64,000 nucleotides of DNA from Linum tenue. Its lineage: Eukaryota; Streptophyta; Magnoliopsida; Malpighiales; Linaceae. Below are positions 11,630 through 21,477 of the stretch, piece after piece (positions within the stretch are counted from its first letter, which is position 1; each line of letters opens with the position of its first letter). The stretch is taken from positions 7,084,909 through 7,148,908 of the forward strand of contig CAMGYJ010000007.1 of NCBI GenBank assembly GCA_946122785.1, read 5' to 3'. The notes below the pieces were generated by a model. The model was not told where the DNA came from. It saw only the letters and a list, made by a program, of their open reading frames with translations, and ran no database searches. The position numbers and the translations under genes are program-made.

Positions 11630-13989
11630 TGTTAGAGTGGTTTAAGATCCCGCATAACCTTCTTTCAACAATTTGAGTTATTGAGACCAACTGGTTTATG
11701 ACATCGTATCAGAGCTGGTTTGTCCTTGAGGTCACGTGTTCAAGTCCTCACGACCCCCAATATTAACAGTTGATTAAAGCACAAGGTATGGTGGACATAT
11801 GCAAATTTCAAGCTCATGGGTTGACTTTCGTTTGAGGGGGCGTGTTAGCGGGTTGGATCCGGTCCTTAAGCTTCATTGTTTAAAGAGGTTCTTAAACCAT
11901 TTTTATTGGCTGATACTAGATTAGGTAGTTAATGAGGGGTTAGTAGTTAATAGTTAGTTGGAATAAATAAGATATTATGAAAATATAATTAATATTACTC
12001 ATTAATAATTCTATTTCTCTCTCCCCCTTATCTTCTCCATAACCCTCTCTCTCCACTACAATTAAAAGGAAATTCGAAATTAATTTAATCAAATATTATT
12101 ATTTAATATTTAATAAATTCGAACTTAATATTTTTTATTTTTTAAAATGAAAATTGAAAATTAAAAATATATGTTCTCTCTCACTTCGTGGCAACTTGCA
12201 ATACAGTATTAACATTTTGCAATGACATTATCAACATTTATAAATGAATCGTTATTATTATACATCATCATTATTAATGACTTCAATATACTTATCAATT
12301 CCTTACAGTTACATTACTAACAATTTTGGATCAATTGTTACTGTTTTATAGTTTCGTCATCAACGCCTATGAATGAATCATTAAAGTTATGTAACATAGT
12401 TATTAATAGTTTGAATAACAATATCATTGATTTACAACATCTTTAGTACTAATGATTCACATTTTCACATCATGTTTATAACTATCTAGTCATGGCCTCT
12501 TCCAATGATTTCTAATGACATTATTAACGTTTTATGATCAATTAATATTGCTTTACATTATCATTCTCAATGATCATAGAACACAATACTGATTTTCAAC
12601 ATCTTGGGTACTTGGGACATAGTGCACCTGTGTGATTCAGTCAAACAAACATTGTCCAGAAAAATATTAGCTCAAGCAAACCAACATTCACGCCTCAACA
12701 CCAAACTTTTAATAACAATACAATAAATCATTGATAATGAAAAGTATTTCGGTTAAAATAAACACAATTCATCAATGTAAAAATGTTCGAATTCAACATT
12801 ATAAATGACATCAAACTTTTAATAAATTTTGTAATATAAAAATATTAATAATATTCAGATGCAATGTTTAATGTCAAATAGTACTAAAAACGCATTAATA
12901 AGTAACATGTGTTTAATGGATAATGCATCCAAAAACTTTGATAATGATAGCAACTAATTAATGATTGGTAAGTACCTTATTAGATATTATTAATATTTTA
13001 TTTTCAAACATTGATAATGCTTATACACGCCTATTAATAATGACACCAACTACGTTACTAACGTAGACTGAAAGATTAATAACCATAGTTATATCATTAA
13101 AAGTAAATTCACTTTTGATAATGTCATAAACAAACGAATATCTAACAAGTATGCTTTTTGATAATAACATTTGACAAAGTTACAAACATAAACGAAAAAA
13201 TATTAATAATTCAAATCACTAAACATAAGCAATCTTACAAATGATTAAATTTTTTGCTAATGATTGTATTGTGCTTGGAAATTTTTTTTGATAATAGCAC
13301 TTCAAATGATTATAAATCATTGCGAACCAAATTGATAATACGATGTAATAGTAAATAAACTTCAAGTACCAACAAATTGAAAACACAATTTCACTTTTGC
13401 TAATGTTACAAACAAAACATAACATAAAAAGTTAATAATGTCATATAAAATTATTAAAAAACATGTCGAACAACATCAATAATAACACAAACGAATACCT
13501 AACAACGAAAAATCTCAAACCCATGCAATGAAAAGCCCTAATGATGATTCAATTTATAAATATTGATAATGTCATTACAAAATGTTAATACTTAATACTA
13601 ATCGGAAGTTGCCAAGATGTGAGAGAGGCATATATTTTAAATTTCAAATTTCCATTTTAGAAAAAAAAATATTAAATTCGGATTTTATTAAATATTAAAC
13701 AAAATTAATTACATATTTCTTTTTAATTATAATGTAGAGAGAGGGTTATGGAGAAAATCATGAGAGGAGAGAGAAAAAGAATCATTAATTAATTATATTT
13801 GCATAACCCTATTTACCCTTAACTACCTATTAACTACTAACACCATTAACTACCTAATCCACTATCAGCCAATAGGAAGGCTTTAAGATTTTCCTTAAGA
13901 AATGAGACTTAAGGACTTGAACTCAAGCCGCGTGTTAGAGAGTGGTTTAAGATCCAACATAACCTTCTGGGACCAACTGGTTTATGACA
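11630..13989 (+). mobile_element. TRIM (miniature LTR element) split by an insertion
   Basis: The 5' LTR (11630-11703, 74 bp) runs TGTTAG...TATGACA. It is followed at 11704 by TCGTATCAGAGCTGG, close to a methionine-tRNA primer-binding site, then about 110 bp of noncoding DNA, then the purine tract TTTGAGGGGGCG and the start of the 3' LTR at 11843. That LTR is interrupted after TGTTAG by the 11849-13930 element and continues at 13939-13989 (AGAGTGGTTTAAGATCC...TATGACA). The whole is flanked by GTAAT at 11625-11629 and 13990-13994. It has no coding capacity, as expected for a TRIM, which moves with enzymes from other elements. Confidence 0.8.
11849..13930. mobile_element. 2.08-kb long-TIR DNA element inserted in the TRIM LTR
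   Basis: Begins CGGGTTGGATCCGGTCCTTAAG and ends CTTAAGGACTTGAACTCAAGCCG, which are inverted repeats. Complementarity continues for several hundred bases: TTGGCTGATA near 11908 pairs with TATCAGCCAA near 13864, and CTCCATAACCCTCTCTCT near 12035 with its complement near 13738. It is flanked by CGTGTTAG at 11841-11848 and 13931-13938. The AT-rich interior repeats ATTAATAATG/CATTGATAATG-like words and has no transposase. The 8-bp duplication leaves the superfamily open (hAT or a MULE). Confidence 0.75.
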
Positions 13990-14136
13990 GTAATATCATA
14001 GATTTTTACCAACAAGAACTTGGTCAAGTGGTAATAACACTAACGCTGAAGCTCGAGATCTCAAGTTTAAATATGTTAAATAGTACTTCACCAAAAAAAA
14101 AAATTTATACCCTTATCAATATATATATATATATAT

Positions 14137-14515
14137 GGTTATGTCTTCGGTGCACTCACTTTTTAGGTGCATTCAATGCACCCGCTTCATAATCGTCATT
14201 CTGAGCAGGCGATTCATGTGAAAACGATGTCAATCATCACTTGTGGTATGATGAACAAGAACCACATGAATTTTTACAAAAATCATTCAAGATTCACTTT
14301 AATTTGAATGATTTAGGGTTTAGAATTTAGGGTTAGGGTTTACAATTTGGGATTTTGGGTGGAGATTCAAAATTGAATGTTAATAAGTTAGGGTAATGGG
14401 TTGATTAGTTGGGATTCTGTGTTATATCATCATATGAGACTAATGCTACCCATTAAATTTCAAAATTTGATGTATTATGATCACTTTTAGAGGTGAGTGT
14501 ACCGAAGTAGCCACC
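14137..14515. mobile_element. Micron-like MITE inside a (TA)n tract
   Basis: A 379-bp block with imperfect terminal inverted repeats (GGTTATGTCTTCGGTGCACTCAC and, reading the other end, GGTGGCTACTTCGGTACACTCAC). It is bracketed by (AT)n at 14119-14136 and 14516-14532. Integration into TA microsatellites is a known habit of Micron-type MITEs. A telomere-like run of TTTAGGG variants occupies about 14311-14342. Confidence 0.6.
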
Positions 14516-14654
14516 ATATATATATATATATATCATGGATTCTCTATGACATTTTTTTGGAGGGGGGATTTTGTGATGCTGCATGTAGGTCAAACTTTGG
14601 GCTACTTGGTCAAGGCAGTAAGTTGGTGTTTCCCAAAGGTTGGATTCGTGGAGA

Positions 14655-15234
14655 TGTTGGAAAATTATATGGAACGGTTGAATAAATGAACCAAGCCACC
14701 GTTCCATTTAATTTGAATTAACCAACTTTAATCTTATTTCTCCACGTGATTGATTGATTTGGAATTAATCAAGCCACCGTTCCATTTAATTCCAATTAAT
14801 GGTCTCTAATTGTTCACGTGGGAGTATGAATGAACAGAGGGATATATCCCTCCCTCTTATTCCTTAAAATAGGCGTCCCTCCATGAATGGTTGCCATGGA
14901 TAAATGCAACCTTTAAATCAAAGGATGCATTGCTTGGAATGAAGCGGTACAAAGCTTCATGCTCTATAAATAGAGGGACTCGGTGGATGAAAAGTGAGAC
15001 ACACCAAAACAGATTCTTCTTCCTACTAAACTTCTAAGCATGCTTTAGGTACTTAAGCCTGGAACCTAAAGTGGTGATAGTTTTATCCTACGAAGAAATT
15101 TCCTGTAACCCTAGGCTTGTAGAGGGTGGAAATATTCTTTACGGAAAGTGAACGTAGTTCATGACTCTATCATAATCCTAGTCACCCGGTCTCGGGCTAT
15201 CGTACGTGTACCCTCGTGCCTAAAAGTCCCAACA
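14655..15234 (+). repeat. 5' LTR, 580 bp
   Basis: TGTTGG...CCAACA. Contains a clear TATA box, CTATAAATAG (about 14963-14972), which would place the transcript start near 14995. It matches the 3' LTR base for base by eye. Confidence 0.95.
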
Positions 15235-15259
15235 ATCGTAAAGAATATTTTCCGGTACG

Positions 15260-15418
15260 ATGGCTCGAACCGCTCTTTACAAGAAACCGGTTCCGGTCTA
15301 TGGAATTATGAGAATGTTTGATGATGGGTTTTTCATCGATGGCAGTAGAAGATGGGTTTTCTTCGTACTTGTCTCATGGTGTATTCCATATCCGGAAGGT
15401 AACTTGGAAGAGGGATGA
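15260..15418 (+). CDS. Short leader ORF of the non-autonomous copia element
   Basis: ATG at 15260 opens a 52-residue frame starting MARTALYKKPVPVYG and ending at TGA 15416-15418. It lies where gag begins in autonomous copia elements but matches no gag motif I recognise. It could be a gag relic or chance; there is no evidence of function. Confidence 0.25.
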   Translation: MARTALYKKPVPVYGIMRMFDDGFFIDGSRRWVFFVLVSWCIPYPEGNLEEG

Positions 15419-15586
15419 TTCGAAGATGAGGAAGAAGGAAAATGATTCGTAAAATGGAGAAATAGAAGAATGAAAATTGCCTTTGGGTAGGTCACATACT
15501 CAATGGTTAATTTGTCTAATTCTCTATTCTATGTTTACGAAGTGCTAGACAAATATGGATTTGTCTAGTGGTTTGATGGTGTGGTT

Positions 15587-16740
15587 TTGTCTAAGTGGTT
15601 TAAGTTAAACCAAGGAGACAAAATTGTATATACAATGTTTGATGATTCTGGTAATAGAGTCGTTGTGTTTGTATGTAGATGACATATTTATCTTTGGGAC
15701 CAATCAAAGATAAGTTATTTTGTCAAGTGGTTTATGTTATTTTAAACCAAGAAGACAAAATGTGTACACAATTTATGATGATTCTGGTAATGAAGTCATC
15801 GTACATTTGTATGTATAAGACATGCTTATCTTTGGAACCAATAAAAGATAAGTGAACTTTAATAAAAAGTTGTTATTTCGATTCTCCATGTAGGATATGG
15901 GGGAGGCAAATGTGATTCTGTGTATTGTATTAAGCGGAACGACAAGAAAGAGTCCTTCTCTCAATTTTTTCTGCACGAGAAGGTACTTGCATAAATTCCA
16001 TAGTAGGAATTGTAGTGAGTTCAAGACCCCAATGGATCCAAGTATGGAACTTATGGTTAATACTGAAAATCAGTTTTACAACTGGAGTATTCCATGTTAA
16101 ATTGAGGGCTCGATGTATGCATGATTTACATGATGCTAGATATCGCATATGCGATAGAACAATTAAGTTGGTACGTGATGAATCCTAGTTCTCATCATTT
16201 GAAATGAAATGAGGCGTGTACTAGGAGATGTCAAAGGCACACTGTATTTACTTATAGTGGCTTTCCATCAATTTTGGAAAGGTTTTGTTGATGTTAATTG
16301 GATTTCTCATGTTAAAGGTGATACTTCAACATTGAGATGGGTCCTCTTGCGTGGGAGAGGTGCAATAATTTGGACCTCTAGAAAGCAAACTTGCATCACT
16401 AAGTTTCACTATTGAATCAAAGTTTGTGTGGCCTTGATTTCTCTTAGAGAAAAGGCATTATTGTTGAGAGGTTTGGTTTATGACATATATTTATGGCCTA
16501 AACCAATCTCACATATTACTATCTTTTGTGATAGTAATACTAATTTGGCTAAGGCATATAGTCAAGTGAAAGGACAAGTCTGGTCATGTGGGAGTTAGGC
16601 ACTGTAAAATCTGTGAATTGATCAGTCATGGAATTGTGTCAATATAATGTGACCGGACTTGAGATAATTTGGTTGATCATTTGACGAAGTGGTTAACTAG
16701 TGACTTGGTGATCAAGTCTGTGAAAGGGATGGGTTAAAGT
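15587..16740 (+). pseudogene. Degenerate copia reverse transcriptase / RNase H
   Basis: Fragments in changing frames follow the copia order. YVDDIFIFGTN is at 15672-15704. A second copy of the same box with a stop (YV*DMLIFGTN) is at about 15813-15845, then MGEANVIL (about 15899), VNWISHVKGDTSTLRW, IFCDSNTNLAKAYSQV (about 16520) and finally a DHLTKW-like segment followed by SDLVIKSVKGMG near 16720. The two YVDD boxes sit in a tandem duplication (15587-15714 and 15719-15853). Stops are frequent, so no enzyme can be made. Confidence 0.85.
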
Positions 16741-17281
16741 CCATATAATTTCTGGTAATGGGACACCCAATTCCCCTCTAATACAACGTTAGAGGCTGAA
16801 TTCAATGTGGAAAGCTTATTATCAGAAATTGAAGCACACAATTTGTCATCCCGAGGTATGTGCTTGTTACCCTGCATGAGAGAGGAGGATGAAGTTCAAA
16901 TTTCTTAATTGAATCTTTGAAAAAGTGTATTATGCGGGTACACGAATAAGAGATTCAACCTATGTAAGCATGAAGTGTAGCCGCTTCAAGAAACCCGGAC
17001 TTTGGTTTCGTGTGCGCTTATGAGAAGGATTGGACACATGGCGGGTAATAGTGTCAAGGCGCTTAGAAGTTTTGAAAACTTAAGTGTATATTATCTTCGA
17101 ATATTCATATGAGTCAATGGGTTCAATCGTTACCGACACCCTTTGTATTCGAGTATTCGTCAAGTGTAATACACTAAGGTGAAAATTCAATCGTCACGAC
17201 ATTTTCATTTATGCTTAAGTTTTATTGGAAGAATGTTGTAATTTTAGTGGATTCGTTGAATACACTAAAATGGGGGAGGAT

Positions 17282-17861
17282 TGTTGGAAAATTATATGGA
17301 ACGGTTGAATAAATGAACCAAGCCACCGTTCCATTTAATTTGAATTAACCAACTTTAATCTTATTTCTCCACGTGATTGATTGATTTGGAATTAATCAAG
17401 CCACCGTTCCATTTAATTCCAATTAATGGTCTCTAATTGTTCACGTGGGAGTATGAATGAACAGAGGGATATATCCCTCCCTCTTATTCCTTAAAATAGG
17501 CGTCCCTCCATGAATGGTTGCCATGGATAAATGCAACCTTTAAATCAAAGGATGCATTGCTTGGAATGAAGCGGTACAAAGCTTCATGCTCTATAAATAG
17601 AGGGACTCGGTGGATGAAAAGTGAGACACACCAAAACAGATTCTTCTTCCTACTAAACTTCTAAGCATGCTTTAGGTACTTAAGCCTGGAACCTAAAGTG
17701 GTGATAGTTTTATCCTACGAAGAAATTTCCTGTAACCCTAGGCTTGTAGAGGGTGGAAATATTCTTTACGGAAAGTGAACGTAGTTCATGACTCTATCAT
17801 AATCCTAGTCACCCGGTCTCGGGCTATCGTACGTGTACCCTCGTGCCTAAAAGTCCCAACA
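17282..17861 (+). repeat. 3' LTR, 580 bp
   Basis: Second LTR of the non-autonomous copia element, same length and, by eye, same sequence as 14655-15234. Confidence 0.95.
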
Positions 17862-17866
17862 GGAGA

Positions 17867-18072
17867 CGCGCGAGTCAGGATGGCTGTCAAGCAGTCTTGG
17901 AATGTCTTTGTAGGGCAAGGCCTTCATCTGCCTCAGGGGTGCTACTGAAGGGATGAACGTTTTTGCAGGGAATCAAACACAAAAGCTCTCGATGCTCCTG
18001 TGTTATTTCACCAGTTAGGCTAGCTCTCGTTCGTGAGGAGAAAATAAAGGTGAAAGAGCAACACCAGCTCAC
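17867..18072 (-). pseudogene. Possible exon fragment at the copia insertion site
   Basis: On the minus strand a CAG acceptor-like site near 17943 is followed by an open stretch reading VAPLRQMKALPYKDIPRLL and then DSHPDSRVS. After removal of the LTR element and one TSD copy, the frame runs on at 14649 for about 15 more codons to a stop. I do not recognise the protein. A neighbouring frame (17887-18072) is also open. This may be a disrupted exon, a gene fragment or chance. Confidence 0.25.
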
Positions 18073-19937
18073 ACGTTTATTGACAACACATGAGAATCTG
18101 AAGTCTGTATCTTTGGAGTTATAGATTATCTAGCCTTCAGCCAACAAGTTCCAACGCCAACTATTTTTCTTGTTGCGGCTGTTGTTGTTGGTCGTGATTT
18201 ATATCTTCTTTCTTTTAGCTCGTGAATTCGTGATAACTGGTGTCAATGAATTGGATATAACTTATACATGTTTGTATTGTTGAACCAGATCGTTGACGTT
18301 TTTACCAAGCTTTTTTGCACTTTGTGACATTTAAGATTTAGCTTCCAATAATCCGTAAGATTGATATTCATGCTTCAACATTTTGGAAGAGTGCTGCAAT
18401 GGAGAGTACGATACAGATAGTCAAAGAACTTACCTATAATGTTTGTTTAATTTGTATATTATTTTAACTTTGGTGAAATAAAAACAGAGAAATAAATTAT
18501 CTCTCCCAAAATATCCTTGCATGAATATGGGCTACGTACAAATCAAATGGTGTAAAGCCTAAATAGTAGATTGGAAACAGTAAGAAACAAAGTCAGGATT
18601 TATTAAATCAAGAGATTTCAACAAAAGTTTTTACTTTATTTTATTTTTGCGGTTACAACAGAAAGCAAAAAAGAGGGGGGGAAAAGGGTGGAGAAAGGGA
18701 GAAGGCATTGAATAATTGAAAAGATAGAATGGCAAATAAAAGATTCAGCCTCTTTAACAAAATCTCAAGTGGGCTCAATAAGGAGTTTTTAATAAATAAA
18801 AATGTATTCTAACTTTCATTCACAATTCTAGATTTCGATACATAAGAAAAAAATTAAAAATCAAAATATAATAAAATTCTAATAATAAGTTATGTGGTCG
18901 ACTAGTTAACTTAGGGTTGCAGCTGACCCTATTTGTAGCCTAATAAGTAATAACACACATGTTAAATTAATTATCTACTCCAGGTTTCCCGTAAAAAAAA
19001 ATTATCTACATTCTAGAAAAAAGAAACCAATTATATAGCTTTTACTTTTTAAGTTTATTTAGTGGCGTTGAACAACCAATAATAATCTAACTTAAATTTG
19101 GATCCAACTAGAAAGGTTAGGTTAAAGAATGGGCTCACTCTGCTAAATGGGTCAAGAAATTAAAGCAATAGGCTACTTGACTTCTTTGGACTTTAATCAG
19201 AGATTGGTCGTCGACGCTTGACCCATTTCTCCTTCACTTTTTGTTTGTGTGGAATTGTTTTTGGCCAGAATCTTTATCTTCTCTTCTTTCTCAAGACTAC
19301 TTTGTTCATCATGAAATACTTGAGAAATTCGTGAAGATGGATGATCATGCTAGTAGTTGTGAAGTTTGATTATCCTTATAATGGTTGATTATTGGAACTG
19401 AACACGAAAGTATATCGTATCAGCTACATTCTATGGTTGTTAATTTGCCCTATATTTCAATTATGCTCTACTATTCTTGTCTATTATTAAGTTGATTGCA
19501 AAACATACGTTAGTACCGTTGCTAACACGAATACTTGAACCTAACGCATGGATTCGATGTCAGAGCAATGTACATAAGTCAGTAATAAGTTGATTTCAAT
19601 AACTCAAATTGCTGGGGGAGATATTGACTGACCGAATGTATATTTCATATAATTCATTTACACGCCCCCTTCAAATAAGAACTGGCCAACCCATGGACTT
19701 GAAATTTTGCACAAACTCACCATACTGCATGTTTAAACGAACTGTTAATATTTTAGGTCATCATGATTTAAACATGAGATCTCGCTTCGAACACTCTGAT
19801 ACTACATTGAGAACCAGTTTGGCTCATAACAAGTATACCTAACAATTGTTCATTTTGATTTTATCATTCTCACTTCATCATTGGATCAGTCATTAGAGAG
19901 TAGTTGATTGCTTACAAAGTAGTAATTCTTAAGTTCT
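18073..19937. other. Intergenic, no gene seen
   Basis: AT-rich sequence without convincing exons on either strand; the 77-codon frame at 19609-19842 has no recognisable domain. A G-rich run (AGAGGGGGGGAAAAGGG) lies near 18671. Confidence 0.5.
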
Positions 19938-20375
19938 ATCAATTTAATATCCAAACCTTTCATTTTAAACAATATAATAGCCAAACCTTTTCGAAAACAA
20001 TCTAATATCCAAATCGTCATCTTTCCGTCCGTTTGACCGTTGGTTGACACTTCAAAAAAGCTTTGTTTAGGGGAAATTGTCACAATACAACTTTGTTTTC
20101 TTGTTTTGGCATTGCAGATGACTGAATATTTAGATATTCTATACCATCATGGTGGAGTCATGGATTTCTCGGGTTTGGAACCACGATATGTTGGTGATTT
20201 TCAGAGAAGATATCGATGGATATTGATGAAGCGTCGTATTTCGAACTTTTTTGAAGTGTCAACTAACGATCAAACGAACGAAAAGTTGATGATTTGGATA
20301 TTAAATTGTTTTCGAAAAGGTTTGGCTATTATATTGTTTAAAATGAAAGATTTGGATATTAAATTGTATTTACCC
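19938..20375 (+). mobile_element. MITE copy 1 of an inverted pair
   Basis: A block of about 438 bp whose own ends are inverted repeats (CAATTTAATATCCAAACC at the left, GGTTTGGATATTAAATTG type at the right, ending TTTACCC). The interior runs from CTTTGTTTAGGGGAAATTGT to ATATCGATGGATATTGATG. The left terminus is eroded and no TSD was found. Open frames of 183 and 147 codons overlapping this pair are by-products of the repeat, not genes. Confidence 0.75.
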
Positions 20376-20485
20376 TTTTTTTTCTTTAAGGTTATTATTT
20401 TGAGTATAACATTTGATTCATATGTTCTAAATCTTCTTAACAAATTGGTGTTGGTTCTATATGATGCAGCTAATGATAAACATTT

Positions 20486-20930
20486 GGGTAAATACAATTT
20501 AATATCCAAACCTTTTATTTTAAACAATATAATAGCCAAACCTTTTCGAAAACAATCTAATATCCAAATCGTAAACTTTTTGTCTGTTTGACCGTTAGTT
20601 GACACTTCAAAAAAGTTCGAAATACAACACTTCATCAATATCCATCGATATCTTCTCTGAAAAACCACCAACATATCGTAGTTCCAAACCCGAGAAGTCC
20701 ATGACTCCACCATGATGGTATAGAATATCTAAATATTCAGTCATCTGCAATGCCAAAACAAGAAAACAAAGTTGTATTGTGACAATTTCCCCTAAACAAA
20801 GCTTTTTTGAAGTGTCAACTAACGGTCAAACGAACGGAAAGTTGACGATTTGGATATTAGATTGTTTTCGAAAATGTTTGGCTATTATATTGTTTAAAAT
20901 GAAAGGTTTGGATATTAAATTGTATTTACC
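20486..20930 (-). mobile_element. MITE copy 2, inverted relative to copy 1
   Basis: 445 bp from GGGTAAATACAATTTAATAT to ATTAAATTGTATTTACC. It is flanked by the 10-bp duplication ATAAACATTT at 20476-20485 and 20931-20940, which suggests a Mutator-like origin. It carries the same interior as 19938-20375 on the other strand. Only about 110 bp separate the two copies. Confidence 0.8.
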
Positions 20931-21153
20931 ATAAACATTTTGTCTTAATTTTCTTTGTTTGACATGTAAATATTTGAACCTTAAACTTAAGATCCACACA
21001 TTAATCCGAATATATGCTCAGCCCACTTAGGGAGCATGAATTGCTATGCATGTACACAGCACTTAAAGAAGATGCAATCCATCTCATACTCCTAATGAAT
21101 TGAAACTCCTTTATTATTGTTTGTGCCCTGATACTCAAATGAAGCCCTCCGCG

Positions 21154-21430
21154 TGTTGGAGGCTCTTTTGTACATACTTATTTCCTGAGGACTGCTTTTG
21201 TTTTTTTCCTAGGTCTTTACCTCTTGCTTTACGTTGCTTGGTGACCAAGCTTGCTGGACTATTTATTTTTGGTTCCCTGTATGCGCCGCACACCAAGAAC
21301 AGAGAAAAGAAGAAATAATATACATCTCTGAGAGCATAGAGCTCTCCGTGGACTAGTCCCGTTCGGTTGTGAACGGGGAAACCACGTAAATCCTCGTGTT
21401 CTTTCGTTTCCGCAATCATCGTATTTTACA
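21154..21430 (+). repeat. 5' LTR of intact copia element
   Basis: 277-bp LTR, TGTTGG to TTTACA. It has two extra bases (GGTGACCAAG versus GGTGCAAG) relative to the 3' copy. Confidence 0.95.
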
Positions 21431-21443
21431 TGGTATCAGAGCT
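21431..21443 (+). other. Primer-binding site, tRNA-Met type
   Basis: TGGTATCAGAGCT directly after the 5' LTR, complementary to the 3' end of plant initiator methionine tRNA, the usual primer of copia elements. Confidence 0.9.
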
Positions 21444-21477
21444 GTGAGTGGATTCACAGGGTTCTCTTTCGTTCATC

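Larger units (their letters stand above)
14655..17861 (+). mobile_element. Non-autonomous Ty1/copia LTR retrotransposon
   Basis: Two 580-bp LTRs (14655-15234 and 17282-17861), both TGTTGG...CCAACA, surround 2047 bp of internal DNA. The element is flanked by the 5-bp duplication GGAGA (14650-14654 and 17862-17866). By eye the LTRs are identical, so insertion is recent. The inside retains only the second half of copia pol, with many stops and frameshifts; no gag, protease or integrase is recognisable. A purine tract AAAATGGGGGAGGA (17267-17280) precedes the 3' LTR. The primer-binding region is unusual: no TGGTATCAGAGC follows the 5' LTR. It must have been mobilised by enzymes from a relative. 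Confidence 0.93.

Noticed and set aside
11630..13989. Reading the direct repeats at 11630 and 13939 as the LTRs of one 2.3-kb retrotransposon
   Set aside because: The internal primer site, purine tract and beginning of the second LTR already occur by 11848; the 2.1 kb that follows has its own inverted ends and TSD, so it is a separate insertion.
20040..20713. Overlapping frames of 183 (plus) and 147 (minus) codons that could be read as genes
   Set aside because: Both are translations of the two inverted MITE copies; similar peptides arise on each strand because the copies are inverted. No known domain.
21448..21477. Start of the intact copia polyprotein at 21448
   Set aside because: That codon is GTG; the first in-frame ATG is at 21478, and the extra ten codons only cover the leader after the primer-binding site.
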